Source: Streptomyces sp. AC558_RSS880 (GTDB lineage: Bacteria > Actinomycetota > Actinomycetes > Streptomycetales > Streptomycetaceae). Taken from it: a stretch of DNA of 64,000 nucleotides. Under the pieces are notes generated by a model that was not told the DNA's origin, did not search any database, and worked only from the letters and a program-made list of their open reading frames with translations. Made by a program: the position numbers and the translations under genes. Each line of letters opens with the position of its first letter. The stretch's first letter is position 1. The stretch covers positions 310,001 to 374,000 of the forward strand of contig NZ_JAGMUJ010000150.1 of NCBI RefSeq assembly GCF_019049255.1. Reading direction: 5' to 3'. Below, one piece after another: positions 35,890 to 44,212 of the stretch.

Positions 35890-36069
35890 ATGTCCCCCGA
35901 TTTAGTGACCCCTGGTTCCGCGCGGTCCGCCGCCGAGGTCAACGAGCAGATCCGCGCGCTGTGGCTGCGCGCGGGCGGGTCCCTGTCCGCCCAGGAGCGC
36001 GAGCAGTACGAACTGCTGGTGGTCGAGTGGGCGGCGGCGATCCGCGGCCGCGTCGTCAAGGCGGCCTGA
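35890..36069 (+). CDS. Small 59-residue protein
   Basis: This frame codes for a 59-residue acidic-to-neutral helical protein (MSPDLVTPGSARSAAEVNE...). It has no Cys or membrane helix. The core NEQIRALWLRAGGSLSAQ followed by EREQYELLVVEWAAA looks like a conserved short Streptomyces protein, but I cannot name a family. Support for coding: a -10-like TAGGCT (35877-35882) 7 bases before the ATG, codon bias typical of the organism, and a clean stop before a convergent gene. The function is unknown. Confidence 0.7.
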   Translation: MSPDLVTPGSARSAAEVNEQIRALWLRAGGSLSAQEREQYELLVVEWAAAIRGRVVKAA

Positions 36070-36094
36070 CCCTCCACCGCCCTCGCGGCGCGGC

Positions 36095-36835
36095 TCAGCG
36101 CCCGCCCGCCACCCTCAGCACCGCCCCCGTGGTGTACGAGGCGTCCGGCGACATCAGCCACGCCACGGCCGCCGCGATCTCCTCGGCCCGTCCCACCCGC
36201 CGCAGCGGAACGTTCCCGGCGATCTCCCGGGCACGGTCCGGGGCTCCCATGGCGGCGTGCATCTCCGTGTCGATCGCGCCCGGCGCGACCGCGTTGACCC
36301 GGATGCCGTCCGGACCGAGCTCCTTGGACAGGCCGAGGGTCAGGGCGTCGACGGCGGCCTTCGTCGCCGCGTAGTGCACGAACTCACCGGGGCTGCCCAG
36401 GGTGGCGGCTCCCGAGGAGATGTTCACGATCACGCCTTCACCCCGGGGCGTCATGAGCTGCGCCGCCCGCCGCGCACACAGCAGCGTCCCCATGAGGTTG
36501 ACGTCGACGACCCGTCGCAGGGTGTCCGTCCCGACCTCGGTGAACCGCCCCAGCGGCCCGGTGACCGCCGCGTTGTTCACCAGCCCCGTCACCGGTCCGA
36601 GCTCCCGCTCCGCCACCTCGAAGAGCCGCTCGACGTCCGCCTCGACGGCCGTGTCCGCGCGCACGGTCACGGCCCGCGCCCCGGCCGCCCGCACCCTCTC
36701 CGCCACGTCCTCGGCGGCCGCGGAGTCCCGGACGTAGTTCACCGCCACGTCGTGCCCCTCCGCCGCGAGCCGCAGACAGGTCGCGGCACCGATCCCCCGG
36801 CTGCCGCCGGTGACCACCGTGACGAGACGCTTCAT
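36095..36835 (-). CDS. SDR family oxidoreductase
   Basis: The 246-residue protein is a classical SDR of the FabG/glucose-dehydrogenase type. It shows TGGSRGIGAATCL, NNAAVTG, the catalytic NISSG and YAATK, and the C-terminal YTTGAVLRVAGG. The substrate is unknown. GGAGG precedes the ATG at 36835. Its upstream leader consists of a 14-bp tandem repeat array, which is unusual. Confidence 0.88.
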   Translation of the reverse strand: MKRLVTVVTGGSRGIGAATCLRLAAEGHDVAVNYVRDSAAAEDVAERVRAAGARAVTVRADTAVEADVERLFEVAERELGPVTGLVNNAAVTGPLGRFTEVGTDTLRRVVDVNLMGTLLCARRAAQLMTPRGEGVIVNISSGAATLGSPGEFVHYAATKAAVDALTLGLSKELGPDGIRVNAVAPGAIDTEMHAAMGAPDRAREIAGNVPLRRVGRAEEIAAAVAWLMSPDASYTTGAVLRVAGGR

Positions 36836-36845
36836 GAATACCTCC

Positions 36846-36995
36846 GGACGAAGAACGCGGGACGAAGAACGCGGGACGAAGAACGCGGGACGAAGAACGC
36901 GGGACGAAGAGCGCGGGACGAAGAGCGCGGGACGAAGAGCGCGGGACGAAGAGCGCGGGACGAAGAGCGCGGGACGAAGAGCGCGGGACGAAGAT
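36846..36995. repeat. 14-bp tandem repeat array (about 10.5 copies)
   Basis: Ten complete units of GGACGAAGANCGCG run head to tail, with a partial eleventh. The first four have A at the variable base (AGAACG), the next six have G (AGAGCG). The array lies between the SDR start codon and the stop of the DUF4291 fragment. A 14-bp period does not preserve a reading frame, so it is unlikely to be coding. Confidence 0.95.
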
Positions 36996-36997
36996 CC

Positions 36998-37456
36998 TCA
37001 GGCTCTCAGATGCGCGAGCACGTCGTCGTCGAGGGGGTAGGGGCGCTCCTCGGGCAGCAGCCCGGCCGCACGGTCGAGCTCCCCTTCGCGCACCAGGCCA
37101 TGGATCTCCGTGGCGAGCGGTGTCACGTCCTCGATGCCCACGATCCACTCGTCCGCGTACCGCGCGGCCGCCTCCCCGGCGAGTCCCAGCTGGAGCGAGC
37201 GGTACGGCAACGGGTCGAGGCGCAGATCCCGCTCCGGGTCCCACTGCACCCGCGCGGGCGCCTTCCGCAGCTCCCGCTTCCAGGTGCCGCCGTCACCGTG
37301 CAGGGCGGGCACGTAGTGCGACAGACACGCGTTCCGCAGCGCCCACACGAACCCCTCCCGGCTGATCTCCACGGCCAGCACGGTCTCCTGGTCCTTCTTG
37401 GTGCCCCACCCGCAGCGGTACATCATCCACAGGAACGACGGCTTGATCCATGTCAA
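36998..37456 (-). pseudogene. DUF4291 gene, C-terminal fragment (attL side)
   Basis: The 152-codon frame is the C-terminal three quarters of a DUF4291 protein, with WIKPSFLWMMYRCGW at its start, RVQWDPERDLRLDPLPYRS and YADEWIVGIEDVTPLA. DUF4291 is conserved but of unknown function. The frame begins with a TTG supplied by the inserted element; the missing first about 50 residues are found at 51084-51251. It is therefore a gene interrupted by the 37.4-51.1 kb element rather than an intact one. Fused, the two pieces would give about 199 residues, the usual length. Confidence 0.9.
37441..37455. other. attL core
   Basis: GCTTGATCCATGTCA matches attR at 14 of 15 positions, with 10 identical bases first (GCTTGATCCA). 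On the coding strand of DUF4291 it reads through the codons for TWIK. The single difference (T here, C at attR) implies that the strand exchange lies in the 10-bp identical part. Confidence 0.8.
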
Positions 37457-37639
37457 GGCGCGTTCGCAGACCTTTTGCTCCGGTGGTAGTGGGCTCTGAT
37501 CAATGCGGCCTCGTGTCTCCTCTCACTTGAAGCCTTGAGTCATCAAAACGACAACACCGATCTGCCACTACGCGTACCATGTCGGACGGTTGGCAACATA
37601 CGTCACGGTGGCCCACATTGCTTCACCCGCCCCGGGACT

Positions 37640-38818
37640 ATGCCGGGATGCTGGGAGGGGTGTACGGCGCTGGGCGGCAAGACATGGTCCTCCGATGGGG
37701 GACACCACGCCATCAAAGGTTTCGCTTTTCAGTTCGATGCATCATTGCTGCAAGTCCTGACGAACCCCGGTGTAGCCGTCGAGATCGAGGGCGCACAGGA
37801 TATTGGTGTTCGCACCTTCCATATCCAGGTCAAACACAGAAGTACCTCGTATGCCCTTTCACGGATCGCGCCAGCGGTGCGACAAATGATGGGCCAGTTC
37901 GCCGCTGACAATACAGCCAGATTCGCGCTCTATGGACATTTCCCCGATCGGACCCCTGGCGAGACATTGCGAATCAGCAGGGAGGAGCTAGAAACTGCAC
38001 TCGGGGAACTTTCTGACGACTACAGCAATGACATCAAAGATTGGTTCACGAAATCTTTCGAGGTGATTTTTGCACCGGACTTCGTGTCACAGTTTAGTTC
38101 AGTCCTTGATCATCTGAAGCGAACGCTTCGGGCACGGAGTGAAGCGGAAGCCCTTTGTTGGCATGCGGTAATCCATGGATACCTGCGTGATGTCATCCTG
38201 AAGCGGCCACCAGGAGAGCGGAGCATCACTCTTCACGACCTGAGAGATCTAGTACATCAGGCTCGCACAGCCGTCTTCGAGGCCAGTTATGCTCAGGTTT
38301 GTGGCCACGAAAAATATTTGAGACTGATTCGCGAGGAGTACAAGAGCATCACCGCACATGTGCCACCTCGAGAACGACTTATCATCGTTGAATGCGACGA
38401 TCAGACTCACCCGCTGGACCTAGTCGACGTCGCGGTATGTCTCCAGCGCCGATACTTCGCCGGCGAGTCGCCAGCACCATATGTATGCTTCCGCGGCCCA
38501 ATTGGATTGCTCTCGATTAAGCATGCCCTTTGGCAGCAAAGAGTGCACTTCCATGACGGGTTTGACTATGGTGGTGCAGAGTTTAGCGCCCAAAGCCTTG
38601 TTTCCCCACGCCTTCCTGGCCATGGAATCAAGCTGGTCGATTCCTTGATTTTGGCGCAACTAGTCGGCCATGTGAAAATGAACGAAGTGCATGACTTCTA
38701 CCTCACTGAACCAACAGAGAATCTATTCCATGATGCCAGGGTGCGGCATGTGATCGTTCAGTCACCTTCCGATCTGCGTGAAGTCTTCAAGAGTGGGGGT
38801 AGCGGTGTCAAGCGCTGA
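37640..38818 (+). CDS. DUF4297-family dsDNA nuclease (HerA partner)
   Basis: The 392-residue product (ATG at 37640; start not certain, with no clear ribosome site) begins with GGHHAIKGFAFQFDASLLQV, a pattern of the DUF4297 (Cap4-type) dsDNA nuclease domain. The PD-(D/E)xK-like core appears as VEIEGAQDIG (about 46-55) and HIQVKHR (about 61-67). The remainder is a helical region without recognised motifs. The gene is immediately followed by a HerA ATPase, overlapping by 14 bases. DUF4297-HerA pairs are a described anti-phage defence system. The DNA is less GC-rich than the chromosome. Confidence 0.75.
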   Translation: MPGCWEGCTALGGKTWSSDGGHHAIKGFAFQFDASLLQVLTNPGVAVEIEGAQDIGVRTFHIQVKHRSTSYALSRIAPAVRQMMGQFAADNTARFALYGHFPDRTPGETLRISREELETALGELSDDYSNDIKDWFTKSFEVIFAPDFVSQFSSVLDHLKRTLRARSEAEALCWHAVIHGYLRDVILKRPPGERSITLHDLRDLVHQARTAVFEASYAQVCGHEKYLRLIREEYKSITAHVPPRERLIIVECDDQTHPLDLVDVAVCLQRRYFAGESPAPYVCFRGPIGLLSIKHALWQQRVHFHDGFDYGGAEFSAQSLVSPRLPGHGIKLVDSLILAQLVGHVKMNEVHDFYLTEPTENLFHDARVRHVIVQSPSDLREVFKSGGSGVKR

Positions 38819-40448
38819 GGTTGTAGGGGTTTACCCCGACCGCATCAAAATCGCTGTCACTGATATCAAGGAGCTTTCCGAGGGAGATCCTCTCAAGGTC
38901 GGCTCTTATTTGCGAGTGTTTGATAGTGCTGATTGTTCCATCATTGCCATCATCGAAAACTTTTCGATCGAACTAAAGCCCATTGCTTCAGGGAATGGAT
39001 CGGGCCCTTCGGAGTACCAACGGGTGTACATTCTGGAAGCCTTGCCTCTCGGATTCCTCGACACAGACGGCAACTTCGAGCGGGGTGGAGGAAGTATTGC
39101 AATCCCCCCTAAATCGGTTGAAGTGGCGACGCGCAGCGAGGTCCAAAAGGTGTACGACACCGTTCCGGATGAAAAGAAATTCCTGTTTGCTCGGCTAGCG
39201 CACGAACGTCACGTGGATGTCCCGGTTGACGGGGACAAGTTCTTTAACCGACACCTCGCGATTGTTGGTTCCACTGGATCTGGAAAGTCGCATGCGATGG
39301 CTAGAATCATCCAAACTGCAACTGGTATGAGAGATTCCCAGCATGGGGACTACCGGCTCAACAATACGCATATCGTAATTTTCGACATTCACTGTGAATA
39401 TCAGACCGCTTTCCCCGATGCGAACTTTCTAAATGTTCATCAGCTCACGCTGCCCTTCTGGTTGCTGAATTCCGAAGAACTGCAGGATCTCTTGATCGAG
39501 AGCAGTGAGGAGCAGTCGCATAACCAAGTCGCCATCTTGAAGCGCGCCGTAACTGATAGCCGACGAGCGCATTTTGATGGCGAAGAGAAGTTGAAGGAGC
39601 GCATCCACTACGATTCGCCTCTTCGGTTTGATTTCGAGGATGTATTGACGGCGGTCCGCGACAAGAACCAGGAGATGATCGATGGGGCCCGCGGCCCAAA
39701 GCAGGGGCAATTGCACGGGAAGCTGGATAATTTCCTCACCCGTCTGGAGAATCGCTTCAACGACCGCCGGCTTGACTTCTTGATGGGACAGCGAGCGAAA
39801 GAAACAACTCTTGAGGAGACTCTGAGGCAGTTCACTGGTTACACAACTGACTCCACATCCAATGTCACCGTGATCGACCTCAGCGGCGTCCCGTTTGAGG
39901 TCTTGAGCATCACCGTTTCACTCATTTCTCGGCTTCTCTTTGACTATGCGTATTATTACAAGAAGACGCATCCCGAAATGCGAACGGATACCCCGCTTTT
40001 GGTGGTGTACGAGGAGGCGCACAAGTACGTCCCGAAGGGGGGACCGGCGAAATATAACGCCGCCCGAAAGGCGATTGAGCGAATCGCTAAAGAGGGCCGC
40101 AAGTATGGCATCACGGCCGCAATTGTCAGCCAAAGGCCATCAGAGATTTCCGAGACAATCTTCTCCCAATGCAGCAATTTCCTTGCAATGCGGTTGACGA
40201 ACCCTGAGGATCAGAACTATGTGAAGCGACTAATTCCTGACTCTCTCGGGCCGTTAACGCAGTCGCTTCCTATGCTTTCCTCGGGTGAGGCATTACTCAT
40301 TGGAGACGCCGCTGTCATGCCTTCACTCGTACGCTTGGAGGAAGCACTGCCGGTGCCCTCTTCAAGCGACGTGCGATACCTACAGGAATGGGTGCGCCCC
40401 TGGCACGATGTACTGTTTCCGCCGATCGTTGCCGATTGGGAGCACTAA
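38805..40448 (+). CDS. HerA-type ATPase (anti-phage partner)
   Basis: The 547-residue protein starts with a HAS-barrel-like domain (about 1-110) and contains a HerA/FtsK-family P-loop ATPase: Walker A VGSTGSGKSH (about 152-161), Walker B LLVVYEEAHKY (about 400) and a following ERIAKEGRKYGI plus IVSQRPSEIS, the HerA signature. HerA hexamers drive DNA translocation for a partner nuclease, here the DUF4297 protein. The GTG at 38805 is preferred because GGGGG lies upstream and gives MSSAEVVGVYPDR; the frame is open back to a GTG at 38778. Confidence 0.85.
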   Translation: MSSAEVVGVYPDRIKIAVTDIKELSEGDPLKVGSYLRVFDSADCSIIAIIENFSIELKPIASGNGSGPSEYQRVYILEALPLGFLDTDGNFERGGGSIAIPPKSVEVATRSEVQKVYDTVPDEKKFLFARLAHERHVDVPVDGDKFFNRHLAIVGSTGSGKSHAMARIIQTATGMRDSQHGDYRLNNTHIVIFDIHCEYQTAFPDANFLNVHQLTLPFWLLNSEELQDLLIESSEEQSHNQVAILKRAVTDSRRAHFDGEEKLKERIHYDSPLRFDFEDVLTAVRDKNQEMIDGARGPKQGQLHGKLDNFLTRLENRFNDRRLDFLMGQRAKETTLEETLRQFTGYTTDSTSNVTVIDLSGVPFEVLSITVSLISRLLFDYAYYYKKTHPEMRTDTPLLVVYEEAHKYVPKGGPAKYNAARKAIERIAKEGRKYGITAAIVSQRPSEISETIFSQCSNFLAMRLTNPEDQNYVKRLIPDSLGPLTQSLPMLSSGEALLIGDAAVMPSLVRLEEALPVPSSSDVRYLQEWVRPWHDVLFPPIVADWEH

Positions 40449-40516
40449 CCTCGACACAGCCAAGAGAACGTCCTCTATGGGTAGGCGAAGGTTGTTGACC
40501 AGAAGGAGATACAGCA

Positions 40517-40696
40517 GTGAGCGGAAGATTCCCGGAAGTCGATTGGTTCTGCGACCGGTGCCACGAGTACCTGAATAATCAGTCCGGCTTCGACGATAGC
40601 AAATACACCTGGAAGTGCACAGACTGCGGCCACAAGAACAGCATTTCGAAAGACAATATATACGAATCCCATGAGGACTTCCTCAGGTCTGAATAA
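40517..40696 (+). CDS. Zn-ribbon microprotein downstream of HerA
   Basis: A 59-residue frame starts at GTG 40517 with an excellent AAGGAGAT Shine-Dalgarno 6 bases upstream. It has two CxxC pairs, FCDRCHEYL and KCTDCGHKN, spaced by about 20 residues, which predicts a zinc ribbon. The C-terminus SHEDFLRSE is acidic. It lies 68 bp after the HerA stop, on the same strand, in the same lower-GC block. It may be a third defence component or an independent element gene. I do not know a named family. Confidence 0.7.
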   Translation: MSGRFPEVDWFCDRCHEYLNNQSGFDDSKYTWKCTDCGHKNSISKDNIYESHEDFLRSE

Positions 40697-40829
40697 CCTA
40701 TAGCTCAGGTCACTCTCGTGCACGCGGGTTGTCCCGGGTACGGTCGTAGTCGTGTCTGGCGTGCGTCGGGTTGGTCACCCGTGGGCGTGCGCTAGTTGAT
40801 CGCGCGCGACTAGGGGAGCTGGTACGGGC

Positions 40830-41744
40830 ATGGCGGTTGACGCTGCTCGGTCGGATGAGGGGTTCACGTCGGAGAGGGCTGCGCGGGTGATGAGTGCCGC
40901 GTGCCGGGTGGCGGGGCTGGATGACGAGGACGCAGAGCTGATCCGGTTCGGGGAGAATGCTCTATTTCGTCTGGCGTCGGTACCCATGGTCGTGCGTGTC
41001 GCACGGGGGAAAGAGTGGCTACCCAAAGCACGTATCGAGGTGGCTGTATCTCGGTGGTTGGGGGGTGAGGGCTTCCCCGGGGCGCGCATCCTCGACGACC
41101 TCGAACAGCCGCTCTTGATCGATGGACACCCGGTGACCTTCTGGCACCTCATCCGTGAGGGTGACCGCAAGGCGACGTACGGGGAGTTGGGCGGCATACT
41201 TCGAGATCTCCACTCGATGACGTTGCCGGCTGGAGTGGAGTTTCCCTCGTTCGATCCCTTCGGCAAGCAAGAGCTTCGGATCGGTCGGGCCCCGATCCCG
41301 GAGGACGACCGGGTCTTCCTGAGGAAGCGCTGGCGTGAGCTGCGTGATCAGTTCGAAGAGCTGAGCTTCGAGACTTCCAAGGGACCTGTCCACGGCGACG
41401 CCCACGTGCAGAACCTCATGGTGGACGATCAAGGGCAAGTCATCTTGATCGACTTTGAGGCGTTCTGCTTCGATCACCCGGAGTGGGACCTGATGGTCAC
41501 GGCCACGGAGCACCACAGCCTTGGGTGGCAGACCGACGAGCAGTACGACGACTTCGTGCGGACCTATGGGCGGGACCTTTACGACTGGCCCGGTTACGAC
41601 ACCCTGCGTCGGCTCCAAGAGTTCGGTATGACGACGTGGCTCATGCAGAACGTGCGGGAGGACGAGAGGACGGCTGCCGAGTACCGCCGGCGCATCTCGG
41701 CCCTGCGTAACGACGATGCGCCTCGGGACTGGCGGCCGTGGTAG
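40830..41744 (+). CDS. Aminoglycoside phosphotransferase-like kinase
   Basis: The 304-residue protein has the APH/choline-kinase fold. The catalytic loop is VHGDAHVQNLMV (about 187-198) and the metal-binding LIDFEAFCFD (about 206-215), with RFGENALFRL in the N-lobe. Such proteins phosphorylate hydroxyls of small molecules or, rarely, proteins. The substrate is unknown and antibiotic resistance should not be assumed. It converges on an HTH regulator with only 3 bp between stops. Confidence 0.85.
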   Translation: MAVDAARSDEGFTSERAARVMSAACRVAGLDDEDAELIRFGENALFRLASVPMVVRVARGKEWLPKARIEVAVSRWLGGEGFPGARILDDLEQPLLIDGHPVTFWHLIREGDRKATYGELGGILRDLHSMTLPAGVEFPSFDPFGKQELRIGRAPIPEDDRVFLRKRWRELRDQFEELSFETSKGPVHGDAHVQNLMVDDQGQVILIDFEAFCFDHPEWDLMVTATEHHSLGWQTDEQYDDFVRTYGRDLYDWPGYDTLRRLQEFGMTTWLMQNVREDERTAAEYRRRISALRNDDAPRDWRPW

Positions 41745-41747
41745 TCG

Positions 41748-43121
41748 CTACTCGTCGTCGTCCAGACGGGCGAGTGCCTCGCTCACCTTCTCTTTGAACG
41801 CGACTACGGCAGGGTGGGCCGCGTGTGCGCTCACCTCCGCCTGGAAGTCGGTCACGTAGCGCTGGAAGCGGGAGGACTGAAGGGAGTCTCCGCCGTCGAC
41901 TGCGAGAGTCGCGGTAGTGACCGCGGCTTCCAAGTCACCGCTTATGAGCTGGCTTTGGGCGAGCACCATGCGGCAGAACCCCAGGGTGCGGGCGTATGCC
42001 GGGTCGGTGCTGTCGACGGCGCGCTGTGCCTGCTCAACTGCTTCCCGGCGCATCCGCAGATCGCGGAAGCAGTGACAGAACTCGCCCGTGAGTTCCGCTT
42101 CGTCGAAGTAGCTCAGCCATGCGGGGTCGTCGGCGCTGTCGGCCTGTTCGAAGTGGCGTTCCGCTTCGTTCATCGCGCGGGCGGCGCCGGCCTTCTCGCC
42201 TGCGTTGGAGAGGGCGCGGGCCTCCATGGCCCAATAGTTGGACATGGCGCGTGGGGTGGCTCGGCCCTTGGCTCCCTCGACGGCTGCGCGGGCGAGCTGG
42301 ATGGCCTGGGCGTGGTTGCCGAGGTAGTTCGCCTGGTGGCTGAGGTTGCCGAGGATGCGGGCGCCGAACATGCGGTCGTCGATGACCTGGGTCAGACGGA
42401 GCGTGGATGACAGGTAGCGATGGGCGAGCCGGTGGTTCCCGGTGTCGTAGGCGGTCCACGCAAGGAGTTGGGAGACCTCGGCGGCGGCGCCGAATAAGGC
42501 GGTGCCCACCTTCTCGCTGTAACTGACGTCCAACAGGGGCAGCACTTCGTGGCGGAAGTAGTGGCGTAACGCCTTGTGGCCGTGGCCTCCGCCGTACTTG
42601 AAGTCGAGCTGCATGAACATGCCTGCGGCGTCCCTGATCGCGCGTACGTCGCGCATGCCGACCCGTTGGTGAGTGGGACGGTCGGCCTGGACGCCGTCGG
42701 GGCGCGCGATCATCCATGACAGAACGGCTGAACTGAGGTCACCGTCGGTAACGATCAGCTGATCATCGGGGGGAGCCCCGACGGTCTCGTCTGCCAGGCT
42801 GCCCAGTGTGGCGAGCACTTCGGGGACGGTGTTCGGGTAGCCGACCGGCTGAGGGACGGTGGGCCGGGCGTGGTCGAAGAAGCCGAGATCGCCGGGCCTG
42901 ATGTGGCGGCCGAGTTTGGTGCTCAGTACGTCCGCCATGATCGCTGCTGTCTGGGGCTGGATGCCCGCGCCGTCTCGCCATCGCTGCACGGATACGTGCG
43001 TCGTTCCAAGGTTGATGCCGCGTGCGGCGGCGGTGTCCTTCATACGCTTGGCAAGGCCTTTGTTCGAGACCTTGGCCTGCTCCATGACAGCGATCAACTG
43101 CGCGTTCGGCTCTCGGCTCAT
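41748..43121 (-). CDS. HTH regulator with tetratricopeptide-like C-terminus
   Basis: The 457-residue protein has a short N-terminal HTH (about residues 5-75, KGLAKRMKDTAAARGI ... VSVQRWRDGAGIQPQTA) and a long helical C-terminal part (about 200-450) of TPR-like repeats. This build is common in Streptomyces regulators linked to plasmids and to ATP-binding partner genes. The gene diverges from the HATPase protein, and two clear palindromes fill the shared intergenic region; autoregulation is likely. GGGGAG precedes the ATG. Confidence 0.75.
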   Translation of the reverse strand: MSREPNAQLIAVMEQAKVSNKGLAKRMKDTAAARGINLGTTHVSVQRWRDGAGIQPQTAAIMADVLSTKLGRHIRPGDLGFFDHARPTVPQPVGYPNTVPEVLATLGSLADETVGAPPDDQLIVTDGDLSSAVLSWMIARPDGVQADRPTHQRVGMRDVRAIRDAAGMFMQLDFKYGGGHGHKALRHYFRHEVLPLLDVSYSEKVGTALFGAAAEVSQLLAWTAYDTGNHRLAHRYLSSTLRLTQVIDDRMFGARILGNLSHQANYLGNHAQAIQLARAAVEGAKGRATPRAMSNYWAMEARALSNAGEKAGAARAMNEAERHFEQADSADDPAWLSYFDEAELTGEFCHCFRDLRMRREAVEQAQRAVDSTDPAYARTLGFCRMVLAQSQLISGDLEAAVTTATLAVDGGDSLQSSRFQRYVTDFQAEVSAHAAHPAVVAFKEKVSEALARLDDDE

Positions 43122-43182
43122 GCTCCCCTGCCAACCCGAGAATGACGGCGAGTGTTCATCGTGTCACAGCAGTATCAGCCTT

Positions 43183-43231
43183 GGGGGTTCATTGATGAAC
43201 CCCCTTTGCCTTTGCCGGTGTTCACGTGAAC
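43183..43231. promoter_or_regulatory. Two palindromic operators (GTTCA...TGAAC)
   Basis: Site 1 (43183-43204) has perfect 10-bp arms GGGGGTTCAT and ATGAACCCCC around TG. Site 2 is the perfect palindrome GTTCACGTGAAC (43220-43231), followed by a half-site GGTGAAC at 43237-43243. They lie between the divergent HTH regulator and HATPase genes. Confidence 0.75.
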
Positions 43232-43330
43232 CCCCTGGTGAACGCTCCCGGTCACGCCTGCTTCGCCGTGTACTGGCGTGCGTGAAGCAAGCGGTGCCAT
43301 GAGGGCCGCGGACCCTCGGAAGGGGAAGTC

Positions 43331-43888
43331 ATGGATGCGGGGAAGACCGAACGGTTGGCGGGTGAGCTGGACGCGTACGCGCACTGGTTCGCGATGCCGG
43401 AGCCGTACTCGGACGGGCACTTCATGACGTTGACGCTGTTCGCCGAGTTCAGTGACACGGCGCGCGTCGCGCGCTACATGACGGCCGTGTTCCTCCGGGG
43501 TGCGGGCGCCTGTGCGGTCGTGGACGATGCTCGGCTGGTCGTCTCGGAGCTGGTCGGCAACGTGGTGAACCACGCCGTACCGGACCGGCATCTGTCCACC
43601 CCCGGTGGCTGTCGGCGCATCGACCTGATCTTCAAGCTGTGGCCGAAGTGGCTGTTCATCGGTGTCGCCGACGAGGATTCGACTCCTCCGCTGCTTCCGG
43701 TGGGAGAGACGTTCTCCTCGGGCCTGCTCGGAGAGTTGCCTGAAGCGGTGCTGCCCGACAGCGGTCGGGGGCTGCTCATCGCTCAGCGCCTGGCGGCGGC
43801 GGTCTGGTGGACGCCGGAGGAACGCGGCGGAAAGACGATCTGGGCCCGCTTCGACCTGAACAGCGAAGAAGAGCCAGTGCCGCACTGA
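43331..43888 (+). CDS. HATPase (anti-sigma factor-like) ATP-binding protein
   Basis: The 185-residue protein has a histidine-kinase-type ATPase domain of the RsbW/HATPase_c_2 class. The N-box is LVVSELVGNVVNHA and the G-box LPDSGRGLLIAQRLA. Proteins like this are very numerous in Streptomyces, often beside HTH regulators, and may act as anti-sigma or signalling ATP-binding partners. There is no kinase dimerisation domain. GGAAGGGGAAG precedes the ATG at 43331. Confidence 0.85.
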   Translation: MDAGKTERLAGELDAYAHWFAMPEPYSDGHFMTLTLFAEFSDTARVARYMTAVFLRGAGACAVVDDARLVVSELVGNVVNHAVPDRHLSTPGGCRRIDLIFKLWPKWLFIGVADEDSTPPLLPVGETFSSGLLGELPEAVLPDSGRGLLIAQRLAAAVWWTPEERGGKTIWARFDLNSEEEPVPH

Positions 43889-44212
43889 TGATCTCCGGGC
43901 CGCTGCCCTTGTTCTGCTCCTTCGCGATCGGGAGCGGGGGCGGCCCGGTAACCGGCCGGAGCTTGACCCCTCCGGCCAGGGCGCGGCTCCTCCGGGACTT
44001 CCGGGAGCTCCCCTCCCCGGCCGGAGGGCCGCGCCTGACAACCACAAACCGAGACCGGGCCACCCCATCAGCCCTGGAAAGCGAAGGGTGGCCCGGCTGG
44101 GAACGCGGCGGTTCCCGGTGCCTGATGGTACCGGGGCCGCCGTGCTGCGTGTTTGCCCTGGTCCAAAGAGATTTGATGATGCGTTACCTGGATCGGGACA
44201 GAGGTGGGCAAG
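43889..44212. other. Non-coding, hairpin-rich gap
   Basis: No gene is seen in these 324 bp. Hairpins: GGCCGGAG/CTCCGGCC (43954-43961, 43970-43977), and CCGGGCCACCC/GGGTGGCCCGG (44055-44065, 44086-44096). The latter may be a terminator or attenuator for the HATPase gene. Confidence 0.5.

Noticed and set aside
36846..36995. Possible CRISPR array
   Set aside because: Units are head-to-tail 14-mers without spacers and no cas genes are near; it is a simple tandem repeat.
37441..37455. Attachment site in a tRNA gene
   Set aside because: AICEs often use tRNA genes, but no cloverleaf can be folded at either end, while a split DUF4291 gene explains both ends.
36998..37456. DUF4291 fragment as an intact 152-aa gene with TTG start
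   Set aside because: The TTG is provided by the element, the N-terminal family region is missing and is found at the other end of the element.
40830..41744. Aminoglycoside resistance gene
   Set aside because: The fold is APH-like, but this superfamily is broad and nothing specific to aminoglycoside enzymes is seen; called only as a phosphotransferase.
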